A DNA stretch of 64,000 nucleotides from Caballeronia sp. SBC1 (GCF_011493005.1 NZ_CP049160.1:124001-188000), one strand, 5' to 3'; counted from the first letter of the stretch, positions 1 to 9,672 are shown. Made by a program: numbers and translations. The notes: generated from the letters alone by a model not told the origin.

Positions 1-241
1 GCCTGGTGTCCTCGTAACGCCTGCGGATCAATTCACCTCCCAGCAGCCAGAGATTGTCGCGATGGCGTCGCAGTGTCTTTGGCGTGAGTTCGCGGCTCAG
101 CAGGTCAAGCAGGAACGGGCGTAAGCATTCGACAATATCACGCCCTATAGGAAGATCGTCTTCGTCATACTGCCAGCGCTGTGGCCAACTTTCGAGGTCG
201 GGGCAATACTGTGCCAGGGTCGTGGCCGCAATATTGGCCAT
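1..241 (-). CDS. Hypothetical protein, 5' part only
   Basis: An open frame begins with ATG at 241 and runs without a stop to the window edge, giving 80 N-terminal residues that start MANIAATTLAQYC. AGGAAA lies seven bases upstream of the ATG as a ribosome site. The visible part is polar, with no signal peptide or membrane segment, and contains a basic stretch (KTLRRHRDNLW). I do not recognise the family. It is transcribed away from the neighbouring ISL3 transposase, so it may be either the flanking gene or an ISL3 passenger. The product continues outside the window. Confidence 0.6.
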   Translation of the reverse strand, partial: MANIAATTLAQYCPDLESWPQRWQYDEDDLPIGRDIVECLRPFLLDLLSRELTPKTLRRHRDNLWLLGGELIRRRYEDTR

Positions 242-278
242 GGTTGTTTCCTGAGAAACGTTTCTGGATTTGTTGCTC

Positions 279-1526
279 ATGCTTTTGACTCGTCTGCTTA
301 ATGCCTGCCACCATTTCCCCGGCTTCGTCTACGGTACCGCCCGCTTGTGCATGCATAGCAATACTATCGAGATCGATGTGCGCCCGCGCAAAGGCTCCAG
401 AGCGTGCTGCTCAGGATGCCATCAACCCGCCAGGGGCTACGACCAACTGCCCCAACGCCGCTTCGAGTTCATCCCGATCTGGGGCTTTGCGGTGTTTTTA
501 CTGTACAGCATGAGGCGCGTGGAATGCAGGCGATGCGGGGTCAAAGTAGAGGAGGTGCCCTGGGCAATGGGCAAGCACCAGTTGACCAGGGCGTACATGC
601 TGTACCTGGCGCACTGGGCGCGCAAGCTTTCATGGAAGGACACGGCACAGTCCTTCCACACCAGTTGGGAGAAGGTCCAACAGGCCGTGGCCTATGTCGT
701 GCAATGGGGTCTGGAGCATCGCGAGCTGGGGCATATCCGGGCCATCGGCGTGGACGAAATCGCCTACGGTCGTGGTCATGAGTATCTGACACTGGTCTAC
801 CAGATCGAGGCGGGCTGCACGCGCCTGCTCTGGGTGGGCGAGAAGCGCACCAAAGAAGCGTTCCAGAAGTTCTTCGATATGATCGGCACGGAACTGGCGC
901 AGGGCATCGAGTTTGTGTGTTCGGACATGTGGAAACCCTATCTGGACATGATCAAACTGCATTGCACGGGGGCGCTGAACATTCTGGACCGCTTTCACAT
1001 CGTCGCTAAACTCAATCTTGCCATCGACGAAATCCGTGCGGGCGAAGCACGCCAACTGGTCAAGGACGGCTACGAGCCGGTGCTCAAGAAGTCGCGCTGG
1101 TGTCTGCTCAAGCGCCCGGGGAACCTGACCGACTCCCAGCGCATCAAGCTGCGTGAGGTGCTGCGCTATAACCTCAAGAGCGTACGGGCCTACCTCTTCA
1201 AAGAATACTTCCAGCAATTCTGGGACTACGAGTCACCCGCATGGGCAGGCAAATTCCTGGATCAGTGGTGCAGCGAGGTCATGCGCTCGCGCATCGACCC
1301 GCTCAAGAAATTCGCTCGCACAGTACGCACCCATCGAGAGCTGTTGCTCAACTATTTCCGGGCGCGAAAGGCGTTCTCCAGTGGCATCGTTGAGGGACTG
1401 AACAACAAAGCCAAAGTCACTATGAGAAAAGCCTATGGATATCGCACCTTCAAAATGACGGAACTCTCGCTATATCACGTACTTGGCAAACTTCCTGAGC
1501 CAGAACTCGCCCATAGATTTTACTGA
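279..1526 (+). CDS. ISL3 family transposase
   Basis: A 415-residue protein, normal length for ISL3 transposases. It starts with a zinc-binding region (CSGC, then CRRCG about 45 residues later), followed by a helix-turn-helix region and a DDE catalytic core. Visible core motifs are AIGVDEIAYG, CSDMWKPYL and the C-terminal SGIVEGLNNKAK, which carry the expected D, D and E. ATG at 279 is preferred over the in-frame TTG at 270 because the family begins with a short leader like MLLTRLLN. The frame is intact, so it could be active. I could not define terminal inverted repeats or a target duplication, so the element borders are open. Confidence 0.85.
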   Translation: MLLTRLLNACHHFPGFVYGTARLCMHSNTIEIDVRPRKGSRACCSGCHQPARGYDQLPQRRFEFIPIWGFAVFLLYSMRRVECRRCGVKVEEVPWAMGKHQLTRAYMLYLAHWARKLSWKDTAQSFHTSWEKVQQAVAYVVQWGLEHRELGHIRAIGVDEIAYGRGHEYLTLVYQIEAGCTRLLWVGEKRTKEAFQKFFDMIGTELAQGIEFVCSDMWKPYLDMIKLHCTGALNILDRFHIVAKLNLAIDEIRAGEARQLVKDGYEPVLKKSRWCLLKRPGNLTDSQRIKLREVLRYNLKSVRAYLFKEYFQQFWDYESPAWAGKFLDQWCSEVMRSRIDPLKKFARTVRTHRELLLNYFRARKAFSSGIVEGLNNKAKVTMRKAYGYRTFKMTELSLYHVLGKLPEPELAHRFY

Positions 1527-1775
1527 CGGACCCTTTTTTAAGACGCTCTCTAGCAAAAGCACCCTATGGCTGTAAACCCCCGCGCACCTCAAACCTTCCT
1601 CCCGCAATACGCGGGCCACGAAATTGAATCGGGACGGATACCTGAGCAATAAATGCCGGAAAAGAAAGTGTGACGTAATTGCTACGGATTGCAAGCTGCG
1701 GGAGCAGCCCCGATAGGCCTGTCTACAATGCGGCAAAAGCCGCTTTCCCGTGGTTGACCTTTCGCATGGAGCTAT
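1527..1775. other. Gene-free spacer between ISL3 gene and IS21-like element
   Basis: No convincing gene is present. The last bases (ATG at 1766, then GAG CTA T) can be joined in frame across the IS21-like element to the sensor-kinase remnant at 5141. This suggests the element landed a few codons into that gene. Confidence 0.5.
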
Positions 1776-2147
1776 TGTGAATGGCGGTCAGAAAGCGCGT
1801 TTAAACGGCGGCGGCCCGCTTTAACACTGACTGAGACGTATTTCGAACTTTTGTGAGGATGTCGGGTATTTCGGTTGAGCGAGATGATATCGGCGCGTCG
1901 AAGGGAGCCCGGAGGGCGAGTAAAGACGCGCCCGGCGATGTTGCGTACGGCTGATGTTTGGGTGACGCGAGAATACGAAGGGGGTAAAACAAGAGCTTAC
2001 CGCCGGAGAAACGGCCTGACACCGGTTCAAACCGCCAAGTTCCCACCGATGTCAGACCCCACGCGTGCACGGAGCAAGGGTGTGCAATGAGTATTGCACG
2101 CTCGGCCGGCTCTGTCGATATCGCCTCGGCATTGACGGAATTTTGCG

Positions 2148-2588
2148 ATGCCGGCGACGGGCCGCTTTTACGTTTGTGCGCGCTGCCGTGCGCAGGTGGT
2201 CATCTGCCGCTACTGCGATCGCGGCCAGATTTACTGCGATGGCGACTGCTCGGGCGCGGCCCGTCAGAACGGGGTCCGGGAAGCCGGAAGTCGCTACCAG
2301 CGCAGCCGCAATGGACGCCTCGCGCATGCCGAGCGAATGCGCCGCTATCGCGCGCGTCTAAATAAAGTGACACATCAGGGTTCCCCATCGGCTGCCGCCG
2401 GTGCTCTACTGCAAGCGAACCCGGCAACGGCGGCCAAAGCAACCGCGCCCGACATTCGGAGGCGTTTGCCTGCGCAGTGCCACTTCTGTCAACGCGCTTG
2501 CTCGACATTGGTACGCCTTGGAGCATTGCATGGTCGGGTTCCTCGATATGTTCGTACTACTACAGACATAACTGGAGAAGACCCATGA
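2148..2588 (+). CDS. Cysteine-rich zinc-ribbon protein of the IS21-like element
   Basis: A 146-residue protein whose first 40 residues hold closely spaced cysteines (CARC, then CRYC and CDGDC), which suggests a zinc ribbon. A basic RMRRYRARLNK stretch and a second CHFC pair follow. Its stop overlaps the istA start (ATGA), so the two are translationally coupled. A different but similar cysteine-rich protein precedes istA in the second IS21-like element of this window (51361-51861), so this is likely a conserved accessory of these elements. The role is unknown; DNA binding or target choice is a guess. Confidence 0.65.
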   Translation: MPATGRFYVCARCRAQVVICRYCDRGQIYCDGDCSGAARQNGVREAGSRYQRSRNGRLAHAERMRRYRARLNKVTHQGSPSAAAGALLQANPATAAKATAPDIRRRLPAQCHFCQRACSTLVRLGALHGRVPRYVRTTTDITGEDP

Positions 2589-4087
2589 GCATCACCGCGG
2601 AGCTCGAAGCACAAATCCTGCGCTATTACCACGTTGAGAAATGGCGTGCTGGCACCATCGGGCGCCAATTGCATGTACACCACGGTACGGTTCACCGGGT
2701 GCTCGCGCAGGCCGGACTGCCCAGAACGGGTGGCCTGCTGCGGCCTTCGCAGATCGACGCATACTTGCCGTTCATTCACGAAACGCTCAAGAAGTTTCCG
2801 TCGCTCACGGCGAGCCGCCTTTATGCGATGGTGTGTGAGCGCGGCTACCGCGGTAATCATCATCACTTCCGGCATTTGATCTCGGTGCACCGTCCCCGAC
2901 CGATCACTGAGGCTTATTTGCGTCTTCGGACTCTGCCGGGTGAGCAAGGACAGGTCGATTGGGCACATTTCGATCACCTGCAAATTGGTCGCGCGCGTCG
3001 ACCACTGATGGCCTTCGTAATGGTCCTGTCGTGGTCGCGCCAAATTTACTTGCACTTCTTTCTCGATGCCCGCATGGACAGCTTCCTTGCGGGCCATGCG
3101 GGCGCTTTCGAAGCATGGTCCGGTCTGCCACGAGTGCTGCTCTACGATAATTTAAAGAGCGCTGTTCTTGAGCGTCAAGGCGACGCGATCCGTTTCAATC
3201 CCCAGCTTCTTGCGTTCGCCGCCCATCATCGCTATGAACCCCGCCCGGTCGCGGTCGCACGGGGCAATGAGAAGGGACGGGTTGAACGCGCTATACGCTA
3301 TGTTCGCGAGAACTTCTTTGCGGCCCGCAAGTTCACCGATATTGACGATCTGAATGCTCAGGCCACGCTCTGGTGCGCCGGTCCTGCTGCAAATCGTCCT
3401 TGCCGCGAGGACCCGACGATGACCGTGCGTGAAGCCTTCGAGCGTGAGCAGCCAAGTCTGCTCGGCCTGCCCGACAATCCTTATCCGTGTGAGCTGCAGC
3501 TGGAGGTGAGCGTTGGCAAGACCCCTTACGTGCGCTTCGATCTGAACGACTACACCATCCCGCATACGCACGTACGCCGCACACTGACGGTGCGCGCCGA
3601 TCCTCGTCAGGTACGCATCCTTGATGGCATCACGCTACTCGCTACCCACGAGCGCAGTTACGATCGCGGCGCACAGGTTGAGATTGCCGCGCATATTGAA
3701 CAGCTGGTTCAGATCAAACGCCAGGCCCGTCATCACCGCGGCCTCGATCATCTAAGTCAAGCAGCGCCTGCCAGCCACGTGCTCATGCAACGCGCCGCTG
3801 AACTCGGTGGAAATCTGGGCAACATTACATCGCATTTGCTGCAGCTGCTTGACCGCTATGGCGCCGCCGAACTTCAGGCGGCAATTGAAGAAACACTCGC
3901 CAGCGATGCGGCACCTCATCCAAACCCGGTGCGTCTCGCGTTGGAGCGCCGGCGAGAGACGCGCCAGGCACCGCCGCCTGTCGTCATTGATTTGCCCGAA
4001 CACGTGCGCAAGAAAGACACGCTGGTGACACCTCACCGGCTCGACACCTACGATCAAATCTCCGGAGACGCTGATGAACACGCCTGA
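2585..4087 (+). CDS. istA: IS21-like transposase IstA
   Basis: A 500-residue DDE transposase. ATG at 2585 is chosen because GGAGA lies just upstream, it overlaps the preceding stop, and the N-terminal helix-turn-helix (YHVEKWRAGTIGRQL) begins there. The catalytic core shows GQVDWAHFD, LLYDNLKSAV and GNEKGRVERAIRYV, the usual D, D and E positions of the IS21 integrase fold. The C-terminal half carries the Mu-transposase-like domain (VRFDLNDYTIPHTHV). It acts with the IstB ATPase encoded next, with which it overlaps by 14 bases. The frame is intact. Confidence 0.93.
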   Translation: MSITAELEAQILRYYHVEKWRAGTIGRQLHVHHGTVHRVLAQAGLPRTGGLLRPSQIDAYLPFIHETLKKFPSLTASRLYAMVCERGYRGNHHHFRHLISVHRPRPITEAYLRLRTLPGEQGQVDWAHFDHLQIGRARRPLMAFVMVLSWSRQIYLHFFLDARMDSFLAGHAGAFEAWSGLPRVLLYDNLKSAVLERQGDAIRFNPQLLAFAAHHRYEPRPVAVARGNEKGRVERAIRYVRENFFAARKFTDIDDLNAQATLWCAGPAANRPCREDPTMTVREAFEREQPSLLGLPDNPYPCELQLEVSVGKTPYVRFDLNDYTIPHTHVRRTLTVRADPRQVRILDGITLLATHERSYDRGAQVEIAAHIEQLVQIKRQARHHRGLDHLSQAAPASHVLMQRAAELGGNLGNITSHLLQLLDRYGAAELQAAIEETLASDAAPHPNPVRLALERRRETRQAPPPVVIDLPEHVRKKDTLVTPHRLDTYDQISGDADEHA

Positions 4088-4841
4088 TGAATTGCAAACT
4101 CGCGCGAACGCACTGCGCCTTTATGGCCTTCTGACGCATTGGTCCGACGTTGCCGCCCAGCCGTGGGTCGCGCCGCTCGTGCAGTGGGAGGAGGACGAGC
4201 GCTCCCGCCGTTCTCTGGAGCGGCGCATCCGCGATGCGCACCTGGGCAGCTTCAAACCGCTTTGCGACTTCAATTGGACGTGGCCTAAGCGGTGCGATCG
4301 CGCCGTCGTCGAAGAATTAATGACGATGGAGTTCGTCAAGGACCAAACAAACGTCGTATTGATCGGGCCGAACGGCGTTGGCAAATCAACACTTGCGCTC
4401 AATCTAGCCCATCAGGCAATCGTTCACGGTCACACGGCTTTATTCACTACAGCGGGCCAAATGCTCGGCGAACTAGCCGCACTTGACAGTGACTCGACTT
4501 TGCGTCGCAGGCTTAACCGTTACGCTTCGCCCGATATATTGGTCATCGACGAAGTCGGCTACCTCTCCTACTCAAACCGCCACGCCGATTTGCTATTTGA
4601 GCTCATTAGTCGCAGATATGGGACCGCCAGCACAGTGGTCACGACAAACAGGCCATTCAAGGAATGGGCGGAAGTATTCCCTAACGCTGCTTGCGTCGTC
4701 TCCCTGGTCGATCGACTCGTACATCGAGCCGAAGTCGTCGTCATCGAAGGCGAATCCTATCGTGTGAAGGAGGCACGCGAACGCGCGGAAGAACTCGCCA
4801 AAAAACGCACTGCAGCGAAAGCCGCGAAGAAAAAACCATGA
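4074..4841 (+). CDS. istB: IS21-like helper ATPase IstB
   Basis: A 255-residue AAA+ ATPase that assembles on DNA and guides IstA to target. The Walker A motif is GPNGVGKSTLAL, Walker B is ILVIDEVGYL, and sensor-type VVTTNRPFKEW follows. The C-terminus is lysine- and alanine-rich (AKKRTAAKAAKKKP). It overlaps istA by 14 bases and the next small gene by four bases. Its length matches the family norm of about 250 residues. Confidence 0.93.
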   Translation: MNTPDELQTRANALRLYGLLTHWSDVAAQPWVAPLVQWEEDERSRRSLERRIRDAHLGSFKPLCDFNWTWPKRCDRAVVEELMTMEFVKDQTNVVLIGPNGVGKSTLALNLAHQAIVHGHTALFTTAGQMLGELAALDSDSTLRRRLNRYASPDILVIDEVGYLSYSNRHADLLFELISRRYGTASTVVTTNRPFKEWAEVFPNAACVVSLVDRLVHRAEVVVIEGESYRVKEARERAEELAKKRTAAKAAKKKP

Positions 4842-5056
4842 CGCGAGTTCATTTACCGTCCGGGATCATAAAAGGGCTCAACTTCTTGATCCCCGAGAAC
4901 TGGTCCGCTGATCAGGCGCTCGCCGTCGTAGAACTGCTGGATGACCTGCGCGAGCGTATCTGTATGCACTACCAGCTTGAGCTTTTTGAACTGCAACATC
5001 AACAACGCGCTGACCTCAGAAACGCTCATCCCGCCGACGCAGACGACCCATTTTAA
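4838..5056 (+). CDS. Small conserved-looking protein downstream of istB
   Basis: A 72-residue protein beginning MTRVHLPSGIIKGLNF. Its ATG overlaps the istB stop (ATGA), so it is likely translated by coupling. It is acidic and helical (WSADQALAVVELLDDLRERI) with no known motif that I recognise. It lies inside the defined right end of the element, so it belongs to the insertion sequence and not to flanking DNA. Function unknown. Confidence 0.6.
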   Translation: MTRVHLPSGIIKGLNFLIPENWSADQALAVVELLDDLRERICMHYQLELFELQHQQRADLRNAHPADADDPF

Positions 5057-5142
5057 GGTGGCGGCGAAACGGTCGGCGGCGAACGTTTCTCATCGCCCGC
5101 CGCCATCTATATGCGCTTTTACACCGCCGCTAACAGCTATTG

Positions 5143-5460
5143 ATGGAGTTGCATCGTTTTATCCATGAACACATGGATTTATTTTGACTGAGTGCGATGC
5201 GTTTGCGCAGTCAATCACGCTGGCGGGGCAATTTTCTGACCTTGCGCTCAGGGATCACGCGAAGCAGATCTTGTGGGCGATCGCGCTGGATATCGAGACC
5301 TATCAAAGTTCGAAAGAGCAAATTGAAAAGTCGCAGGTACTGGCGCTGGTCCCGAACGTGGACAGCACTGCGGCCTCCATCCACCGCGCGCTGCGGCAGG
5401 AAAACGATTTTTCGTTGGTGCAACTCAGCGCGGAATTAGACATCCTAAGCAGCGTGTTTG
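5143..5460 (+). pseudogene. Remnant of a sensor histidine kinase N-terminal (RsbRD-like) domain
   Basis: Two frames together resemble the N-terminal sensory domain seen in Burkholderiaceae hybrid kinases. The first is MELHRFIHEHMDL from 5143. After a one-base shift near 5175 comes ILTECDAFAQSITLAGQFSDLALRDHAKQILWAIALDIETY (fragments of this run show the family pattern of a carboxyl-terminal LRDHA motif and a following acidic linker). The similarity stops near 5460 and no kinase core follows. The 5' end was also separated from its first codons by the IS21-like element. Family assignment is from memory of the motif pattern. Confidence 0.55.
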
Positions 5461-5536
5461 ACATTCGACGCGTTCAGGTTATGCGAAATCCTCGAAAGGT
5501 GCTTCGAATCGACCATCCAGACATTGCTGGCGACCC

Positions 5537-5957
5537 GGGAGGAAAATACCCGCAGAAGCGAGCAATGCGCCGGTCCAGTGATTAGGCGCTTCGGCCATCA
5601 TCCAGCCGAGAAATGCCGCGAACGTGAACAAAGGGCCGGGAACTGCCTGCGCAGCACCGTAGGCAGCGTAAATCCGAACCAGGCCGCGAGTCCCCCGATC
5701 CACCCGGCTCGCAAGAGACCAATGGAGAAACCCACTTGGCTGCTCGCCGGGCCTGGCAGGAACTGACAGAGTCCGACCAGATCGGTGAAAGTTTCGTCAT
5801 CGAGCCAGCGGCGCCGCTCGACGAATTCCCGGCGGAAGTATCCCAAATGGGCTATGGGACCACCAAAGCACGTCAACCCCAACTTGAGAAACACCGCAAC
5901 AACCTCCCGAGCGCTATTCGCCCGGGTCGGGTGCGGTGAGGTAATACGGTGTTTCAT
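5537..5957 (-). pseudogene. chrA: Remnant of chromate transporter chrA
   Basis: From ATG at 5957 the frame reads the start of a CHR-family chromate efflux transporter (FLKLGLTCFGGPIAHLGYF, then LVGLCQFLPGPASSQVG). After about 100 residues the frame changes and jumps to a later part of the family (YGAAQAVPGPLFTFAAFLGW, then IFLPG). A large internal deletion plus frameshift has therefore removed most of the membrane segments of a protein normally near 400 residues. Non-functional. ChrA homologues are common on Burkholderiaceae plasmids. Confidence 0.85.
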
Positions 5958-6390
5958 AAAGTGCCAGTTTTTCAGATTGAAAGGAAGCTGCCGTCGAACA
6001 CTATCTGCGAAGGTCCTTAACCAAAGTTTCCCGTGGTTAGACCGACATCGCGAGCGGCTGGACAGAATGTGTAGCCATGCGGCTGCGCAACCAGATGCTG
6101 GTAATTGAAGGGCGTGAGAAAGCGGCTGCTGATCTGCCATTCGCGATGCTTGGACTGGACTCGGATAACGATGGGGCCTTCATGAACCAGAGTGTCTTCG
6201 ACTATTGCAAGGGACGCGGCCTTGAGCAGACCCGCTCGCGGGCCTTCAGGAAGAACGACCAAGCTTGGGTCGAGCAGAAGAACGGTTCTGTCGTGCGGCG
6301 GCTGGTCGGCTATGGCCGCTTGAGCGGCACCGATGCCAGGAATGCTCTGGCAAAGCTGTACGTGTCATCGCGGCTATACATTAACTTCTT

Positions 6391-7476
6391 CTAGTGTCCT
6401 GAGTTAGAGATTCGCAAACAAAATCGTTCGATGCTGGCCATGATGTCGTTAGCAGATTTTGTCCACATGAAGGGCTGCGGCTCAGCGTTGTAGATGTCGA
6501 GATAGTGGCGAATCGCGTCTTCCAACTGGCGTGTTGAACGATGGGTGCCACGCCGGATTTGTTTTTCAGTCAACGTGGCAAACCAACGCTCCACTTGATT
6601 AAGCCAAGAAGCCGATGTTGGAGTGAAATGGATATGAAAACGCGGATGACGAGCGAACCAGGCGCGAACGGTCGGTGTCTTGTGAGTCCCGTAGTTGTCC
6701 ATCACCAGATGCACGTCCAATTGAGGGGGGACGTTGGCTTCGATCGTACGCAGGAACTTCAGGAATTCAGTGCCTCGATGACGCCGATGCAATTGGCCGA
6801 TGACTTCTCCGGTAGCTATATCCAGGGCCGCGAACAGCGTCGTGGTGCCATGGCGTTCGTAATCGTGCGTACGGCGCTCGGCTATACCGGGGGCCAATGG
6901 CAGAATTGGTTGAGTCCGGTCCAGTGCCTGAATCTGGCTCTTCTCGTCCACACACAACACCATGGCCTTGGTCGGCGGATCGAGATACAAACCGACGATG
7001 TCACGCGTCTTGGCAACGAACTGCGGATCGGTCGACAGCTTGAAGGTTTCCTGACGATGAGGCTGCAGGCCAAACGCGCGCCAGATCCGACTCACCGCCG
7101 TTTGCGACAGACCACTTTCGCGCGCCATGGTGCGCGTGCTCCAGTGTGTCGCTTTCGTCGGTTGCTCTTCCAGTGTCTTGGCGATAAGTGCATCGACCCG
7201 AGCATCATCAATGGTGCGTGGCGCGCCCGGCCGAGGCGCGTCGAGCAATCCATCAAGTCGCTGCTTGAGAAAGCGCGCACGCCATTTCGTTACCGTCTGC
7301 GGCGTGACGCCAAGCGTGTCGGCTACGACTTTGTTGCTGGTGCCGCTGGCGCAGCACAGAACGATGCGCGAGCGCAGGGCGAGCGCTTGAGCTGTCTTGC
7401 GCCGACGCGACCAAGCCTGCAACTGCTCACGTTCCGATTCACTCAACACCAACTCCGCTTTCGGTCGACCTTTCAT
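6391..7476 (-). CDS. IS630 family transposase
   Basis: A 361-residue transposase starting [12 protein letters not shown] at 7476, where GGAGG lies nine bases upstream; a longer in-frame start at 7500 lacks such a site. Two helix-turn-helix modules come first ([34 protein letters not shown]). The DDE core follows: [20 protein letters not shown] and WLNQVERWF. The TAG stop uses the TA duplication at the element edge. It looks intact and potentially active. Confidence 0.93.
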   Translation of the reverse strand: MKGRPKAELVLSESEREQLQAWSRRRKTAQALALRSRIVLCCASGTSNKVVADTLGVTPQTVTKWRARFLKQRLDGLLDAPRPGAPRTIDDARVDALIAKTLEEQPTKATHWSTRTMARESGLSQTAVSRIWRAFGLQPHRQETFKLSTDPQFVAKTRDIVGLYLDPPTKAMVLCVDEKSQIQALDRTQPILPLAPGIAERRTHDYERHGTTTLFAALDIATGEVIGQLHRRHRGTEFLKFLRTIEANVPPQLDVHLVMDNYGTHKTPTVRAWFARHPRFHIHFTPTSASWLNQVERWFATLTEKQIRRGTHRSTRQLEDAIRHYLDIYNAEPQPFMWTKSANDIMASIERFCLRISNSGH

Positions 7477-7557
7477 CGCGCCTCCGTCGTATCGAACCAA
7501 CTATACGACGGACAACGCAGTGATCAATAAATTCCATGAACTTCTAACTCAGTACAC
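6394..7557 (-). mobile_element. IS630 family insertion sequence
   Basis: A complete 1164-bp element. The left end reads GTGTCCTGAGTTAGAGATT. The right end read inward is GTGTACTGAGTTAGAAGTT. A TA dinucleotide flanks it at 6392-6393 and 7558-7559, as IS630/Tc1-type elements produce. The local target is CTAG. It carries one intact transposase gene on the minus strand. Confidence 0.92.
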
Positions 7558-8151
7558 TAGCCTTCGTTCAAGCTGAAGTCCAAGATGCGCGACGGCGCAC
7601 GCGTGCACAAGGTCTACTTCGCGCCGGCGACGCCGTGCGATCGGCTTCTGGCGCACGACAGCGTCGAACCCGCTATCAAGGAGAAACTGAAGGCGCAGTT
7701 CGAAGGCCTCGATCCTGTGCGGCTGCTGCAAGAGATGCGAACGACTCAGCAGATATTGAGCGACTTCGCGGCCCACGGCGTGAGTACTGCGGAGGGACCA
7801 ACGGACGAATCAGACGTTGCCGTCTTCCTCGCGAGCCTGTCTTCGGCATGGAAGGAAAGCGAAGCACGTCCAACACACCGAAAGCAACCCAAGGCAAAGC
7901 ACTGGTGGAGAAGTCGAGTGGATCCGTTCGCCGACGCGTGGCCGCTAATCGAAGGATGGCTGGTTGCAGAGCCCTCTGTGCCAGCCAACGTATTGATGGA
8001 CCGGTTGGCCGCGATGTTTCCGGAAGCCTATGCCAGTCAAGAAAAACTGCGAACGTTGCAACGCCGGGTCAAAGCATGGCGCGCCGAGCGCGTGAAAGAA
8101 CTGATCACGGGTGGTCTAAGCAAGCCGGCTGCCATACCTGCTGAAGCATGA

Positions 8152-8367
8152 GCTGCGGAAAGCAAACGATGACGGGTTCGGGCGCTCCGCGCCCGGAAGA
8201 CCGTGAAAGAGATGAGGAAGGTAAAACGACAACAATTCGTCGGGTAACATTCTTCAGTGAGGCAACACGCACGAGCGGACTTCTTAATTGTCGCGCGCCA
8301 CTCAAACCAGCCCGCAGAGGATAGTTCGTTACGACAGGTGTTGCTGCGCTGATTCAGACGGCCGCCG
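8152..8367. other. Spacer between transposase remnant and oxidase gene
   Basis: Nothing supportable as a gene was seen on either strand. It marks the junction between the insertion-sequence region and the catabolic region. Confidence 0.5.
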
Positions 8368-9672
8368 CTATTTGCGCAACCGATCCTGCAAGATCCCCAG
8401 CGGCAACAGCATTTGCGGTACGTACCGGGCGACGCTATGCAGCGCAATCGGTAGCGGCTGACCCGTGGGGATCGGCAGGTCAGTCGCGTCACTGGTAGCC
8501 AGGTAGTCCGCCAGCCGGCGACCCAGCGACGTCGACATGGCAATGCCCCGACCATTGCATCCGAGTGGCGCATACCATCCCTCGGCCACAGTAAGGAGCC
8601 GCGGCAGGAAATCGGGCGTCAACGCAGCAGTTCCGCGCCATACGTAGTCGAACGAAACGGGCCCGAGCTGCGGAAAGATGCGTTGCAGCCGCCGACCCAG
8701 TGCGCGTCTCAGACGGCCCTCGGCACCAAGATGAGTGACCGGTGCCATGCCGCCGGTGACCAGCCGATGGTCGACAGTACGGCAACAGGCGAAGAGATTG
8801 TTGCGCGAATCGGAGAGCGCTTCATCACCCGGCAGAAGCGTTTTTTTCACCGCATCCTGCAAGGGAGCGGTAGCCAGCTCATAGACGCCAAGCGGCACGA
8901 AACTCCTGTCGACGCGTGGCGCCAGCGGTGCTGCTCCCGGAAGGCGCATGGCATTCGTACACTGCAGCAGCACGCGCGCACTGATGGTGCCTTGGGCGCT
9001 GGCGACGCGCCATTGACCGGCTGCTCCGGTGACTGCGCTAACCGGACTATTGCCGTAGATGCGTGCACCGAGCGACGCTGCCACACGCGCGAGTTCACGG
9101 GTGTAGGCCAATGGGTTGAGGTGGCCGCCGCTGGGGTCGAACAGGGCGCCGTGGAATTGGCTGCTTCCAATGCGGCAAACGGCCTCGTCTCGTGGCACCC
9201 AGACGGCCCGGCTACCGGCGCGTGCCCAGTCATGCGCGCGGAGCTGGAGGGCAGGAACCATCTCTGCCGCATGGGCTGGGTTCAACCAGCCACGCTGCAC
9301 GGCGTCGCAGCGCAATCCATAACGTGAGATCAGCTCGAACACGTGCTGCGCCGAGTCAGCCACCATCGCCAGGAGGCGCGCGCCGTAATCCGGTCCGAGC
9401 AGACGCAATGCATCAGACGGCCCGAGGCGCGGCATGCTCGGCACCACCAGACCGCCATTGCGGCCCGACGCACCCACGCCCGGCTCATTCGCCTCGAGCA
9501 CCACAACATCGACGCCATGCTCGCGCAAAGCCAGCGCGCACGAGAGGCCCATAATTCCGGCGCCGATGATCACGACATCGCATTTCAGCTCGCCCGTCAG
9601 CGCGGGAAACGATGGCGCGGGCGGTGCATCCTTGCACCAGAACACCCGCTCGAAGGAGTCGACCGAGCCCAC
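8368..9672 (-). CDS. FAD-dependent amine/amino-acid oxidase (DAO family)
   Basis: A 434-residue flavoprotein of the D-amino-acid/glycine oxidase (DAO) family. The N-terminal Rossmann motif is VVIIGAGIMGLSCALALREHG near residue 32 (dinucleotide-binding GxGxxG), followed by the family's ASGRNGG motif. The C-terminal GWYAPLGCNGRGIAM closes the FAD site. It begins with GTG directly after the stop of the DUF3830 gene. It should oxidise an amine or amino acid to an imine with FAD, releasing ammonia and a carbonyl; the substrate is unknown. Location and regulation by the adjacent GntR suggest it feeds the catabolic region. PuuB/OrdL-type oxidases are the nearest group I recognise. Confidence 0.82.
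   Translation of the reverse strand: MGSVDSFERVFWCKDAPPAPSFPALTGELKCDVVIIGAGIMGLSCALALREHGVDVVVLEANEPGVGASGRNGGLVVPSMPRLGPSDALRLLGPDYGARLLAMVADSAQHVFELISRYGLRCDAVQRGWLNPAHAAEMVPALQLRAHDWARAGSRAVWVPRDEAVCRIGSSQFHGALFDPSGGHLNPLAYTRELARVAASLGARIYGNSPVSAVTGAAGQWRVASAQGTISARVLLQCTNAMRLPGAAPLAPRVDRSFVPLGVYELATAPLQDAVKKTLLPGDEALSDSRNNLFACCRTVDHRLVTGGMAPVTHLGAEGRLRRALGRRLQRIFPQLGPVSFDYVWRGTAALTPDFLPRLLTVAEGWYAPLGCNGRGIAMSTSLGRRLADYLATSDATDLPIPTGQPLPIALHSVARYVPQMLLPLGILQDRLRK

Larger units (their letters stand above)
1776..5135 (+). mobile_element. IS21-like element with accessory ORFs
   Basis: A complete element of 3360 bp. The left end reads TGTGAATGGCGGTCAGAAAG. The right end, read inward on the other strand, begins TGTTAGCGGCGGTGTAAAAG. 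Both ends then share AAAGCGC and a GGCGGCGG block. Exact 5-bp copies of GCTAT flank it at 1771-1775 and 5136-5140, as expected for IS21-type insertion. It carries four overlapping genes: a cysteine-rich small protein, istA, istB and a 72-residue protein. The two extra genes are unlike the textbook two-gene IS21 layout. Confidence 0.88.
6077..8151 (+). pseudogene. Integrase-core transposase gene interrupted by IS630 element
   Basis: The first piece (6077-6391) carries part of an integrase core: LPFAMLGLDSDNDGAFMN, VEQKNGSVVRRLVGY. The second (7561-8151) continues with PSFKLKSKMRDGARVHKVYF and ends at 8151. The IS630 element and its TA duplication lie between them. Removing the element leaves NFF, a TAG stop, then PSFKL in the same frame. 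Homologues as I recall them have glutamine at that position. The N-terminal part of the gene before residue DLPF is missing. Non-functional. Confidence 0.8.

Noticed and set aside
1527..1560. Possible right inverted repeat of the ISL3 element
   Set aside because: GACGGACCC-like bases after the stop have no convincing partner before 279, and no target duplication was found.
2052..2526. Minus-strand open frames across the IS21-like left part
   Set aside because: They mirror the coding strand of the cysteine-rich gene and have no ribosome site or motif.
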